Made by a program: the position numbers and the translations under genes | Assembly (NCBI RefSeq): GCF_949987535.1 | Contig: NC_080067.1 | Coordinates: 53,442,910-53,506,909 of the forward strand | DNA: 64,000 bases | From: Balaenoptera acutorostrata | Lineage: Eukaryota; Chordata; Mammalia; Artiodactyla; Balaenopteridae | Reading direction: 5' to 3' | Part shown: piece by piece, positions 50,026 through 61,255 of the stretch | How positions within the stretch are numbered: the first letter of the stretch is position 1 | How the letters are laid out: the number at the start of each line of letters is the position of its first letter | Notes under the pieces: model-generated | Seen by the model: only the letters and a program-made list of their open reading frames with translations | Database searches by the model: none | What the model was told of the DNA's origin: nothing

Positions 50026-51237
50026 GGATATATGAATAGTTTGAAATGAGAATAAAAGTACTACAAAAGTATTTAGTGGAAATTAAGAGTTCTTGACACA
50101 ATTATAATTATAATGAAGAGATTAATGTTGTTTACTGAAGTTCACTTTTATTTAGAAAAATAATCTAATAACACTTAGAGAGTAATGAGCTAGAATGAAT
50201 GCTGTCAGGACAGTCATGGAAATGTCAGAGTCTGTCTGACTTTGGTCTCCTTCCCTTGCCTGAGGCTTCTCATACAGTCTACATGCACAGAGCTCTTGCC
50301 TTAGCCCCTCAGTCCAGGTCTTTGAGGCTTACGAGGTAAGAGTTATGAGGAGGTGGTAGGCACAGAGACATTAACCCATTAGCTGGTCTGACTCTTCATT
50401 CTGAGTCAAACCTCTCTTTGGGGCACTTGTCCTAGGAAACAGTACTCAGCTATGGTAGCAACCAACTGTGAAATGTGTCACTGGTGATTACTAATACCAA
50501 AATACCAAGGCTTATTATTTGTCTTCTTTTTACATTAAAGCGGATTCACTGTCATCTCTGTTATAACATCATTCTTACCATTTTTCATTCTGATATTTTC
50601 TGGAGTGGGAAAGAAATGTTACCAACTATGCCGAAAATGACCATGATAGCTGGATATGCATGTGATAAATCACCTAGTTGTCTGGTTTTAAAAATGGAAG
50701 TGCAGTTTTCTCTTTCATATAAGTTAATGCAAATTTTATACAGAAAATATGGAACTGTCAGGTATGAGTCAAACTAGAGCAAGCTACAGTTAACACTGCC
50801 ACATTAGAAGAGGGCAAAAGGAAAACTCTGTAGGCTAAGGAAAAGTCTTAGGACTGAGCAAGGCAGGGTGTTGCAGCTAAAAGAGGAGGATGGAGTCATC
50901 TTCTGAAAGCCTGTGTGTCCAAAGCATCTGCGTTTAACTCCCCCAACTAGGGAGAAGCAGCAATTTCACCAGTGGGTTCCAACAGATGTATAAAGTCCCG
51001 GTAAGTGTCTGTTACCTACAAGAAGGAATGTGGATGCTGTCATCATGCAGGTAACCAGGTATAATCATGAATTTTTTTGCAAGGGTATTTAGGGGCCTGA
51101 CTGCCCATACACTAATAACATACTAGTCTTTTAAAATGTTATTGCTAAAGCTAATCACACTGTTATATTTCAAATATAACATTTAGTCCTACATTCAACT
51201 GGTGCTATATTGCAGCATACAGCTTTTAATTTCAGAC
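50026..51237. other. Non-genic stretch
   Basis: No recognisable gene or repeat. The forward open frame 50475-50777 (100 codons) has no domain I recognise. Confidence 0.5.
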
Positions 51238-51249
51238 CTCCAGGCTTAA

Positions 51250-51591
51250 TTATGTTTTTCTTTTTCTTTTTTTTTTTTTAACATCTTTATTGGAGCATAA
51301 TTGTTTTACAATGTTGCATTAGTTTCTGCTGTATAACAAAGTGAATCAGCTATATGAATACATATATCCCCATACCCCCTCCCTCTCCCACCCCTCTGGA
51401 TGGTCACAAAGCACAAGCTGATCTCCCTGTGCTATGCAGCTGCTTCCCACTTGCTATCTATTTTACATTTGGTAGTGTATATATGTCAATGCTACTCTCT
51501 CACTTCGTCCCAGCTAACCCTTCCCCCTCCCCGCATCCTCAAGCCCATTCTCTACATCTGTGTGTTTATTCCTGTGCTGCCCCTAGGTTCA
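51250..51591 (-). other. L1 3' UTR and poly(A) tail
   Basis: Poly(T) near 51253-51279 marks the tail. The 3' UTR follows (cctttattggagcataatt-type start, ataacaaagtgaatcagcta, ctgatctccctgtgctatg). It holds a G-quadruplex motif on the element's sense strand. Confidence 0.85.
51375..51394 (-). other. G-quadruplex motif in L1 3' UTR
   Basis: On the reverse (L1 sense) strand the G runs are 4, 3, 3 and 5 bases with loops T, AGA and A. G-rich quadruplex-prone tracts are a known feature of mammalian L1 3' UTRs. Confidence 0.8.
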
Positions 51592-54500
51592 TCAGAACCT
51601 TTTTTTCTTTGAGATTCCATATATATGTGTTAGCATATGGTATTTGTTTTTCTCTTTCTGACTTACTTCACTCTGTATGACAGACTTCAGGTCCATCCAC
51701 CTCACTACAAATAACTTTATTTCGTTGATTTTATGGCTGAGTAATATTCCATTGTGTATATGTGCCACATCTTCTTTATCCATTCTTCTGTTGATGGACA
51801 CTTAGGTTGCTTCCATGCCCTGGCTATTGTAAATAGACCCTCAATGAACATTGTGGTACATGTCTCTTTTTGAATTATGATTTTCTCAGGGTATATGCCC
51901 AGGAGTGGGATTGCTGGGTCATACGGTAGCTCTATTTTTAGATTTTTAAGGAACCTCCATACTGTTCTCCATAATGGCTGTATCAATTTACATTCCCACC
52001 AAAAGTGCAAGAGGGTTCCCTTTTCTCCCACCCTCTCCAGCATTTATTGTTTGTAGATTTTTTGGTGATGGCCATTCTGACTGGTGTGAGGTGATACCTC
52101 ATTGTAGTTTTGATTTGCATTTCTCTAATGATTAGAGATGTTGAGCATTCTTTCATGCGTTTGTTGGCAATCTGTGTATTTCCTTGGAGAAATGTCTATT
52201 AAGGTCTTCTACCCATTTTTGGATTGGGTTGTTTTTTTGATATTGAGCTTCATGAGCTGCTTGTATATTTTGGAGATTAATCCTTTATCAGTTGCTTCGT
52301 TTGCAAATATTTTCTCCTATTCTGAGTGTTGTCCTTTCGTCTTGTGCATGGTTTCCTTTGCTGTGCAAAAGGTTTTAACTTTCCTTACGTCCCATTCGTT
52401 TATTTATGTTTTTATTTCCATTTCTCTAGGAGGTGGGTCAAAAAGGATCTTGCTGTGATTTATGTCATAGAGTGTTCTACCTACGTTATCCTCTAAGAAT
52501 TTTATAGTGTCTAGCCTTACATTTAGGTCTTTAATCCATTTTGACTTTGTTTTTGTGTATGGTATTAGGAATTCTTCTAATTTCATTCTTTTACATGTAG
52601 CTCTCCAGTTTCCCCAGCACCACTTATTGAAGAGGCTGTCTTTTCTCCATTGCATATCCTTGCCTCCTTTATCAAAGATAAGGTGACTATATGTGCGTGG
52701 GTTTACTCTGGGCTTTCTATGCTGTTTCATTGATCTGTATTTCTGTTTTTGTGCCAGTACCATACTGTCTTGAGTACTGTAGCTTTGTAGTATAGTCTGA
52801 AGTCTGGGAGCCTGATTCCTCCAGCTCCATTTCTTTCTTTCTCAAGATTGCTTTGGCTATTCAGGGTCTTTTGTGTTTCGATACCAATTGTAATATTTTT
52901 TGTTTTAGTTCTGTGAAAAATGCCCTTGGTAGTTTGATAGGGATTGCATTGAATCTGTAGATTGCTTTGGGTAGTATAGTCATTTTCACAATGTTGATTC
53001 TTCCAATCCAAGAACATGGTATATCTCTCCATCTATTTGTATCATCTTTGACTTCTTTCATCAGTGTCTTATAGCTTTCTGCCTACAGGTCTTTTGTCTC
53101 CTTAGGTAGGTTTATTCCTAGGTATTTTTTTCTTTTGTTGCAATGGTAAATGGGAGTGTTTCCTTAATTTCTCTTTCAGATTTTTCATTGTTAGTGTATA
53201 GGAATGCAAGAGATTTCTTTGCATTAATTTTGTATCCTGCTACTTTACCAAATTCATTGATTAGCTCTAGTAGTTTTCTGGTAGCATCTTTAGGATTTTC
53301 TATGTATAGTATCATGTCATCTGCAAACAGTGACTGTTTTACTTCTTCTTTTCCAATTTGGGTTCCTTTTATTTCTTTTTCTTCTCTGATTGACATGGCT
53401 AAAACTTCCAATACTTTGTAGAATAATAGTGGTGAGATTGGGCACCCTTGTCATGTTCCTGATCTAGAGGAAATGCTTTCAGTTTTTCACCCTTGAGAAT
53501 GATGTTGGTGGTGGCTTTGCCATATATGGCCTTTATTGTGTTGAGGTAGGTTCCTTCTATGCCCACTTTCTGGAGAGTTTTTATCATAAGTGGGTGTTGA
53601 ATTTTGTCAAAAGCTTTTTCTGCATCTATTGAGATTATCATCTGGTTTTTATCTTTCAATTTGTTAATATGGTGTATCACATTGATTGATTTGCATATAT
53701 TGAAGAATCCTTGCATTCCTGGGATAAACTCCACTTGATCATGGTGTATGATTCTTTTAATGTGCTGTTGGATTCTTTCTTTTTGTGTGACATCTTTGTC
53801 TGGTTTTGGTATCAGGGTGATGGTGGCCTCATAGAATGAGTTTGGGAGTGTTCTTCCCTCTGCTGTTTTGGAAGAGTTTGAGGAGGATAGGTGTTAGCTC
53901 TTCTCTAAATATTTGATAGAATTCACCTGTGAAGCAATCTGGTCCTGGGCTTTTGTTTGTTGGAAAAAAAATTTTTTTTAACATCTTTATTGGCGTATAA
54001 TTGCTTTACTATGGTGTGTTAGTTTCTGCTTTATAACAAAGTGAATCAGCTATTGTTGGAAGATTTTTAATCACAGTTTCAATTTCAGTGCTTGTGATTG
54101 GTCTGTTCATATTTTCTATTTCTTCCTGGTTCCATCTTAGAAGCTTGTACCTTTCTAAGGATCTGTCCATTTCTTCCAGGTTGTCCATTTTATTGGCATA
54201 TAGTTGCTTGTAGTAGTCTCTCATGATCCTTTGTATTTCTGCAGTGTCAATTGTTACTTCTCCTCTTTCATTTCTAATTCTGTTGATGTGAGTCTTCTCC
54301 CTTTTTTTCTTGATGAGTCTGGCTAATGGTTTACCAATTTTGTTTCTCTTCTCAAAGAACCAGCTTTTAGTTTTCTTGATCTTTGCTACCGTTTCCTTCA
54401 TTTCTTTTTCATTTATTTCTGATCTGATCTTTATGATTTCTTTCCTTCTGCTAAATTTGGGGGGGGGGATTTGTTCTTCTTTCTCAAACTGCTTTAGGTG

Positions 54501-55453
54501 TAAGGCTAGGTTGTTTATCTGAGATTTTTCTTGTTTCTTGAGGTAGGGTTGTATTGCTATAAACTTCCCTCTTAGAACTGCTTTTGCTGCATCCCATAGG
54601 TTTTGGGCCATCGTGTTTTCATTGTCATTTATTTCTAGGTATTTTTTGATTTCCTCTTTGATTTCTTCAGTGATCTCTTGGTTATTTAGTAGCATATTGT
54701 TTAGCCTCCATGTGCTTGTATTTTTTACTGTTTTTTCCTTTAATTGACATTTACTCTCATAGCATTGTGGTCGGAAAAGATACTTGATACAATTTCAATT
54801 TTCTTAAATTTACCAAGGCTTGATTTGTGACCCGAGATATGATCTATCCTGGAGAATGTTCCATGTGCACTTGAGAAGAAAGTGTATTCTGTTGTTTTTG
54901 GATGGAATGTCCTATAAATATCAATTAAGTCCATCTGGTCTAATGTGTCATTTAAAGCTTGTGTTTCCTTATTTATTTTCATTTTGGATGATCTGTCCAT
55001 CGGTGAAAGTGGGGTGTTAAAGTCCCCTACTATTATTGTGTTACTGTCGATTTCCCCTTTTATGGCTGTTAGCATTTGCCTTATGTATGGAGGTGCTCCT
55101 ATGTTGTACGCATAAATATTTAGAATTGTTATGTCTTCTTCTTGGATAGATCCCTTGAACATTATGTAGTGTCCTTCTTTGCCTCTTGTAATAGTTTTTA
55201 TTTTAAAGACTATTTTGTCTGATATGAGAATTGCTACTCCAGCTTTCTTTTGGTTTCCATTTGCATGGAAAATCGTTTTCCATCTCCTCACTTTCAGTCA
55301 GTATGTGTCCCTAGGTCTGAAGTGGGTCTCTTGTAGACAGCATACATACAGGTCTTGTTTTTGTATCCATTCAGCCAGACTGTGTCTTTTGGTTGGAGCA
55401 TTTAATCCACTTACATTTAAGGTAATTATTGATATGTATGTTCCTATTGCCAT
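51592..55453 (-). pseudogene. L1 ORF2 (endonuclease/reverse transcriptase), broken
   Basis: ORF2 of L1 encodes an AP-like endonuclease plus reverse transcriptase that nicks target DNA and copies L1 RNA. The start is chosen at the M of MAIGTYIS (55453). Endonuclease residues are visible: N13 and E42 in the first piece (stop TGA at 55298-55300), then the IYAYN, GDFNTP, RIDH and SDHN motifs in the second piece (54740-55291). The reverse transcriptase is split: DAEKAFDKI (motif A) in 53399-53734, the catalytic FADD motif in 53118-53411. Remaining C-terminal pieces lie at 52861-53061, 52404-52763, 51717-52043 and 51592-51801. Length without the nested insert is about 3.77 kb, near the family norm. 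At least six stops or frameshifts and one insertion disable it. The Cys-rich C-terminal motif is also altered. Confidence 0.93.
53957..54061 (-). mobile_element. Tiny nested L1 3' end inside ORF2
   Basis: T-rich start then acatctttattggcgtataa and ataacaaagtgaatcagcta, only about 87 bp of L1 3' end, inserted in the same orientation as its host L1. Flanked by ttgttggaa (53957-53965 and 54053-54061), a 9-bp duplication. It interrupts the host ORF2 between the endonuclease linker region and the reverse transcriptase. Confidence 0.88.
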
Positions 55454-55511
55454 TTTCTTAATTGTTTTGGTTTTGCTTTTGTAGGTCTTTTCCTTCTCTT
55501 CTGTTTCCTTC

Positions 55512-56373
55512 CTAGAGAAGTTCCTTAGCATTTGTTGTAAAGCTGGTTTGGTGGTACTGAATTCTCTTAACTTTTGCCTCTCTGTAAAGGTTTTAATTTC
55601 TCCATTGAATCTGAGTGAGATCCTTGCTGCGTAAAGTAATCTTGGTTTTAAGTTTTTCCCTTTCATCACTTTAAATATGTCCTGCAGAGTTTCTGCTGAA
55701 AGATCAGCTGTTAACCTTATGGGGATTCCCTTGTATGTTATTTGCTGTTTTTCATATTTTTTCTTTGTATTTAATTTTTGATAGTTTGATTAATATGTGT
55801 CTTGGTGTGTTTCTCCTTGGGTTTGTCCTGTATGGGACTCTCTGTGCTTCCTAGACTTGATTGACTATTTCCTTTCCCATGTTAGGGAAGTTTTCGACTA
55901 TAATCTCTTCAAATATTTTCTCAGACCCTTTCTTTTACTCTTCTTTTTCTGAGACCCCTATAATTCGAATGTTGGTGTGTTTAATGTTGTCCCAGAGGTC
56001 TCTGAGCCTGTCCTCAATTCTTTTCATCCTTTTTTCTTTATTCTGCTCTGCATCATTTATTTCCACTATTCTATCTTCCAGGTCACTTATCTGTTCTTCT
56101 GCCACTAGTTATTCTGCTAGTGATTCTTTCTAGAGTATTTTAAATTTCATTTATTGTGTTGTTCATCATTGTTTCTTTGCTGTTTAGTTATTCTAAGTCC
56201 TTGTTAAACATTTCTTGTACTTCCTCCATTCTATTTCCGAGATTTTGGGTCATCTTTACTATCATTACTCTGAAGTCTTTTTCAGGTAGACGGCCTATTT
56301 CCTCTTCATTTGTCTGGTCTGGTGAGTTTTTACCTTGCTCCTTCATCTCCTGCATATTTCTCTGTCTTCTCAT
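55512..56373 (-). pseudogene. L1 ORF1 (RNA-binding protein), broken
   Basis: ORF1 makes the RNA-binding chaperone of the L1 ribonucleoprotein. The start is at 56373 (MRRQRNMQEMKEQGK, then NEEEIGRLPEKDFR), but a TAA stops it after 61 codons at 56188-56190. Further stops and shifts follow. The C-terminal end (LREFSTTKPALQQML) is intact near 55540. At the end, one base appears lost, so the usual TAG (55512-55514) falls out of frame and the reading frame runs on into ORF2. Roughly 860 bp, in the normal size range. No coiled coil can be judged because of the breaks. Confidence 0.88.
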
Positions 56374-56644
56374 TTTGTTTGACTTACTGTGTTTGGGGTC
56401 TCCCTTTCACAGGCTGCAGGTTCGTAGTTCCTCTTATTTCTGGTGTCTGCCCCTAGTGGGTGAGGTTGGTTCAGTGGCTTGTGTATGCTTCCTAGTGAGG
56501 GGGGATTGGTGCCTGTGTCCTGGTGGGTGGAGCTGGATCTTGTCCCTCTGGTGGGCAGGGCTGCATCCAGTGGTGGGTTTTAGGGTGTCTGTGAACTTAG
56601 TATGACTTTAGCCAGCCTTTCTGCTAATGGGTGGGTTTGTGTTC

Positions 56645-57166
56645 CTATCTTGCTAGTTGATTAGAATGGGGCGTCCAGCACTGGAGCTTGCTGGCCATTG
56701 GGTGGAGCTGGGTCTTAGTGTTGAGACAGAGATCTCTGGGAGAGCTCTCACTGATTAATATTACATGGGGCCAGGAGGTCTCTGGTGATCCAATGTCCTG
56801 AACTCGGCTCTCCCATCTCAGAGGCTCAGGCCCAACACCCAGCCAGAGCACTAAGATCCTGCCAGCTGCAAGGCTCGGAAGAAAAGGAAAAAAAAAAAAC
56901 AAAACAAAACAAAAGAAAAAAATGAACAGACAGAACCCCAAGACAAATGGTAAAAGCAAAACTAAACAGACAAAATCACACAAAGAAACATACACACACA
57001 CCCTCACAAAAAGAGAAAAAAAAAAAAGGGAAGAGAGCAACCAAACCAATAAACAAACCCACAAATGAAAACAATCACTAAAAACTAAACTAAGATAAAC
57101 ATAAAACCAAAATGAAATCAAATGCAGAAAGCAAACCCTAAGTCCACAGTTGCCCCCAAAGTCCAC
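56645..57166 (-). other. Long open frame inside the L1 5' UTR
   Basis: A 173-codon frame on the L1 sense strand with long hydrophobic, Phe/Leu/Val-rich runs. These come from the T-rich tract, so low-complexity bias explains the openness. No known domain. It differs from primate ORF0, which is antisense. Confidence 0.25.
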
Positions 57167-58089
57167 CGCCTCAATTTTGGGAACACTTGTTGTCTATTCA
57201 GGTATTCCACAAATGCAGGGTTTACCAAGCCAGTTGTGGGACTTTAGTCCTCTGCTCCTGAGGCTGCATGGAGAAATTTCCCTTTCTCTTCTTTGTTCAC
57301 ACAGCTCCTGGTGTTCAGCTTTGGTTTTGGCCCGCCTCTGTGTGTAGGCTGCACTCAGGCGTCTGTTCCCTGCCCAGACAGGAGGGGGTTAAAGCAGTGG
57401 CTGATTAGGGCTCTCTTGCTCACTCAGGCTGGGCAGAGGGAGGGGTACGGGTACGGTAGTCACAATTGGAAAGCAGGACGTGCCTGCAGCAGCAGAGGTC
57501 GGCGTGACGCTGCAACAGCCTGAGGTGCACTGTGTGTTCTCCTGGGAAAGTTGGCCCTGGATCACGGGACCCTGGCAGTGGCAAGCTGCACAGGCTCCCA
57601 GGAGGGTATGGGTAGTGACCTGCACTTGCACACAGGATCCTTGGTGGCAGCAGTGGCAGTGGTAGTGGTCCGTGCACACCTCTGTGTCAGAGATAATAGC
57701 CATAGCTTGCACCCGTCTCTGGAGCTCACTTAGACGGTGCTCTGTCATCTGTGGGTACATGGAACAGGAAGCCCCTCTCCTCACGCACCCTGAGACGATG
57801 GTATCTTGCCTCTCTGGCAGGTCCAGAGTTTTTCCCGGACTCCCTCCTGGCTAGCTGTAGTGCACTAGCCCCCTTCAGGCTGTGTTCACACAGCCAACCC
57901 CAGTCCTCCCCTGGGATCTGAACTCCGAAGCCCAAGCCTCAGCTCCCAGCACCCACCCGCCCCGACAGGTGAGCAGACGAGCCTCTCAGGCTGGTGAGTG
58001 CTGGTCGGCACTGATCCTTTGTGCAGGAATCTCTCCACTTTGCCTTCTGCACCCCTGTTGCTGCGCTCTCCTCCGTGGCTCCGAAGCTT

Positions 58090-58112
58090 CCCCCCCGCCC
58101 ACCCCCTGTCCC
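58090..58112 (-). other. G-quadruplex motif in L1 5' UTR
   Basis: On the L1 sense strand the G runs are 3, 5, 3 and 7 bases with loops ACA, T and C. It sits about 280 bp from the element's 5' end, inside the GC-rich block. Confidence 0.8.
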
Positions 58113-58403
58113 TGCCAGTGAAGGGGCTTCCTAGTGTGTGGAAACTTTTCCTCATTCACAGATCCCTCCCAGAGGCATAGGTCCCATCCCTATTCTTTTG
58201 TCTCTGTTTTTTCTTTTTCCCTACCCAGGTATGTGGGGAGTTTCTTGCCTTTTTGGGAGTCTGTGGTCTTCTGCCAGCGTTCAGTAGGTGTTCTGTAGGA
58301 GTTTTTCACATGTAGATGTATTCCTGATGTGTTTGTGGGAAGGAAGGTGATCTCCACATCTTACTCCTATGCCTACTTGAAGGTCTCCCTGCTCCAGGCT
58401 TAA

Positions 58404-59704
58404 ATTAATTTAGTGGACAATTTATGTCCAAATAGTCTCATTGTAAATTGGAATTTGCATGGAGTAAGACACCAGGCTCCAAAAAGAAACCATCTCAAGG
58501 GCCCCTGCCCACACAGCATATGCACATCTAAGAGAAAGTAGAAAGACACAGCCTCCCTCTGGGCTACTCCTATCAGCAACCACATAGAAAATCTACGTTT
58601 CACCTTGACCTGTTCTAGTGCCTGCGCCTACTAGGCACCCCTGTAGTTTTGCACTTGGAGACATCTGGAATACGGTCAGGGAAAGCTGGGTATGTTCTAA
58701 GATGAAGGGTCCATGGAATCTCCTCCAGAGGTGCGATGAAGAAAATTACGGTTAGTTTTTCATGTTTCACATTAACTCTCTCAGGTCCTGCAGACCCAAA
58801 TATAGACAGGTACTCGTTCTTAATTTCATTATTCTTCTCTTTTGTTCATTTGCTTTGTTCATTGTTTTTGTTACTCTTGTGTGTGTGGTTTTTTTTGTTC
58901 ATTTGAAAAGTCAATACCTTAAAAAAGTGATATTTTTAAAAAACCTGAAGAAAAAATTTCAGAGGACATTGTGTAACATCTGAAAGAGCTAGGAGTCTCT
59001 CTCTTTCTAAAAATTTAAACATTCTCAGACTTGCTCTGGAGGAAGAATCTATAGTCCATGCAGACATCAATCAGCTGTCCTTCATCTGCCGCCACCTCTC
59101 CTTGCTCAAATTGTGGGTGAAACTATAGCATTGTAGAACTGGCTATTCCCCAGTGAATCCGAAGCTGTCCTAAAGATCATTTTCTACCACGCTGAAGGTT
59201 TAAGTGCAACTATATTTAATTGGCACTGGTGGGCAATTCATCAGGGGCATTGCAGTGTGACTATTCAGGAAGTGTCTGCCTGCCCAAGTGCTGGCAAGCC
59301 TGTTCCTTGCAAATCTCCCAAGATCACTTGTCGAAATGTTTTGTGCTGCAGTGTTGATGATATGCCCAGTTCAATCAATCAACCAACAAATATTTATGTG
59401 AAATGCCTGTTCTATCACTACCGCTGACATGAAACTCCCCCTCTGTTGGCCAATGTGCTCATGTGAATGGTGCTCAGGCCAAGGTCAGGGTGATCTTTGT
59501 CTGACCCCACTGGATGCATGCTGTTGTTTCTAGCCCTTCTCAAATGGAAAAAAAAATCAATTAATCCACCAAAAAATAGTTATTGAACATCTACTATGTG
59601 CCCACATTTTTAATAGATTTATATTTCTTTTCACCTAATGAAACTCTCAGACCAGGGTCATTCACTCCTTCTCTCCTTCTTTCTCTCTTCCAATAAGTTT
59701 ACTA
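58404..59704. other. Non-genic stretch with possible conserved DNA
   Basis: No recognisable gene. 59030-59370 is complex, repeat-free text that could be conserved non-coding DNA. Around 59380 and 59560 short L2-like 3' end words occur (caaccaacaaatatttatg, tattgaacatctactatgtg). Confidence 0.45.
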
Positions 59705-59910
59705 TATTAGCACCCAATGTTTGTATAGAATTGTGTAGCTAACAAAGTATTTTGATTCTTAACCCTACCAGCAATACTGGGAAGGGGCTGTTTTTTCCCC
59801 TTTTACAGCTGAAGAACCAGGAGATTTGGATTTGTCTAAAGTCACTGCCCATAGAGAGCAGGGTAAGCACTCAAGTCCTCTAACCCCAGAGTGACTTTCC
59901 CCAGAACCCC
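59705..59910 (-). mobile_element. Possible MIR SINE
   Basis: Reverse MIR-like: gtctaaagtcactgcccata, ccttttacagctgaagaac and the trailing tcaagtcctctaacccc segment. Diverged. Confidence 0.55.
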
Positions 59911-60185
59911 ATTGCTCCCTGCTAAATGTAAAGCACTGGAATAAGGGTTTGAGTTTGAGAATAGGAGTGATAATCAGATGAATAAAATAGTTTTTAACCT
60001 CAGGAATTTAATATCAGAGGTAACCCAATGATTTTTGTCTGACTTTAAAACAGAACTAAGAGCCTGATGCATTTCAGAACTCCTCCCTCATATCCAGCTA
60101 GAGGTGATATGAATTTTTGGAATCTTCCATAGTTGCCTGGCCTCAAAAAGTCCTATTTGCATGTCTCTATCTTGGGACTGCTTCA

Positions 60186-60705
60186 AACTATATTTCTCGA
60201 TCTCGAAATCAAACTTACAGTTACCAGAGGGGAAACGTGGGGGGAAGTGATAAATTAGGAGATTGGGATTAGCATATACCCACTACTGTATATAAAATAG
60301 ATAACTAACAAGGATCTACTGTATAGCACAGGGAACTCTACTCAGTATTCTGTAATAAACTATGTGGAAAAAGAATGGATATACATGTATATACATATAT
60401 ATGTATATTCTTTTTATGTATATATGTATACCCATATATATATATATATATATACATATATTCACTTTGCTGTACAGCTGAAACTAACACAACATTGTTA
60501 ATCGACTATACTCCAAAACACTTTTTTAAAATATAAAATAAAATAAAAAATAAGAACAAATTAAAAAATAAAAATTAAAATTAAAAAATTAAATTAAAAA
60601 TTAAAATTAAATTAAAATTAAAAAATAAATTAAAAATTAAATTTACAAATTTAAATTAAATTTACAAATTACAAATTAAAAATTAAAAAATAAATGAAAT
60701 ACATA

Positions 60706-60740
<35 letters not shown>

Positions 60741-60751
60741 CTACATTTCTC
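60186..60751 (+). mobile_element. Young L1 3' end with duplication and expanded tail
   Basis: Forward L1 3' UTR (agttaccagaggggaaacg, tactgtatagcacagggaac, caacattgttaatcgactat), body about 60199-60520. Flanked by aactatatttctc (60186-60198) and aactacatttctc (60739-60751), a 12/13 duplication, so the whole AT-rich and CA-rich stretch up to 60738 belongs to the insertion. A TA-rich expansion also lies within the 3' UTR at 60379-60460. Confidence 0.88.
60521..60736. repeat. Poly(A)-tail-derived AT repeats and (CA)n
   Basis: Runs of AAATTAAAATTAA-type units about 170 bp long, followed by a (CA)n microsatellite at 60707-60736. The target-site duplication lies outside it, so it most likely grew from the L1 poly(A) tail. 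Confidence 0.9.
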
Positions 60752-60974
60752 AGAGCCATGATTCTGAACAGCTGCTCTTCTAGCTGTGTCTAAATGCAGC
60801 ATCCACTTCTTCCCCTCCCCCTCCCCTCTCAACTCTACAATTCACCTCAGTGTGGTTGTTAGCCTGGCCCTGTCCTTCCATTCAAACAGTCTGTGGTAAG
60901 GTCATGATAGACCTTCATGTCACTGAAGTCAAACACATTTTTTTCCTCTATCTTTGACTTGTCAAGAGACAGAA

Positions 60975-61255
60975 CTACGTAGTGGTAAACAAAACACAGA
61001 ACTCTGCAGTCAGACTGCCTTGCTTTGAATCCTAACTCCTCTGTTTACTGGTCTTGTGATCTCAAAAAAGGTACTTAACCTCTCCATGTTTCACTTTCTT
61101 CACCCACAAAATGGGGTGATGACAGTATCTGTATCATAGTACAGGTGGAAGAATTCAAGGAAGTAATGTAGGTAAAAACCCTGAAAAAATATCTGACACA
61201 TAGTAGTAAATGCTCCAGGTGTTGGCTGTTACTATTTATTATTATCTAAGCTGCT
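60975..61255 (+). mobile_element. MIR SINE
   Basis: Well-preserved forward MIR over about 280 bp: cagtcagactgccttgctt, gaatcctaactcctctgttt, ttaacctctccatgtttcac, cacaaaatggggtgatgac, ctgacacatagtagtaaatg. Confidence 0.93.

Larger units (their letters stand above)
56374..58391 (-). promoter_or_regulatory. L1 5' UTR (internal promoter region)
   Basis: About 2.0 kb upstream of ORF1. The outer part (57360-58130) is GC- and CpG-rich; the inner part (56880-57120) is a strongly T-rich tract on the sense strand. In L1 the 5' UTR carries the internal Pol II promoter. Individual transcription-factor sites were not identified. Confidence 0.8.
51238..58403 (-). mobile_element. Structurally full-length L1 retrotransposon with perfect target-site duplication
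   Basis: Reverse-strand L1, body about 51250-58391 (7.1 kb), flanked by ctccaggcttaa at 51238-51249 and 58392-58403, a perfect 12-bp duplication. All parts are present in order (as read on the reverse strand): 5' UTR about 2.0 kb, ORF1, ORF2, 3' UTR about 0.34 kb and a T-rich (poly(A)) tail. The low divergence implies a fairly recent insertion. Both ORFs are interrupted, so it is dead for autonomous movement. The 3' UTR sequence matches the short L1 fragments at 15.3 kb and 54.0 kb, pointing to one active lineage. Confidence 0.95.

Noticed and set aside
53143..55484. Forward-strand open frames of 60-110 codons across the L1
   Set aside because: They are antisense shadows of ORF1/ORF2; the reverse strand carries the recognisable endonuclease and reverse transcriptase motifs.
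57293..58180. Many 60-130 codon frames on both strands in a GC-rich block
   Set aside because: This is the GC-rich 5' UTR of the L1; low stop-codon density explains them.
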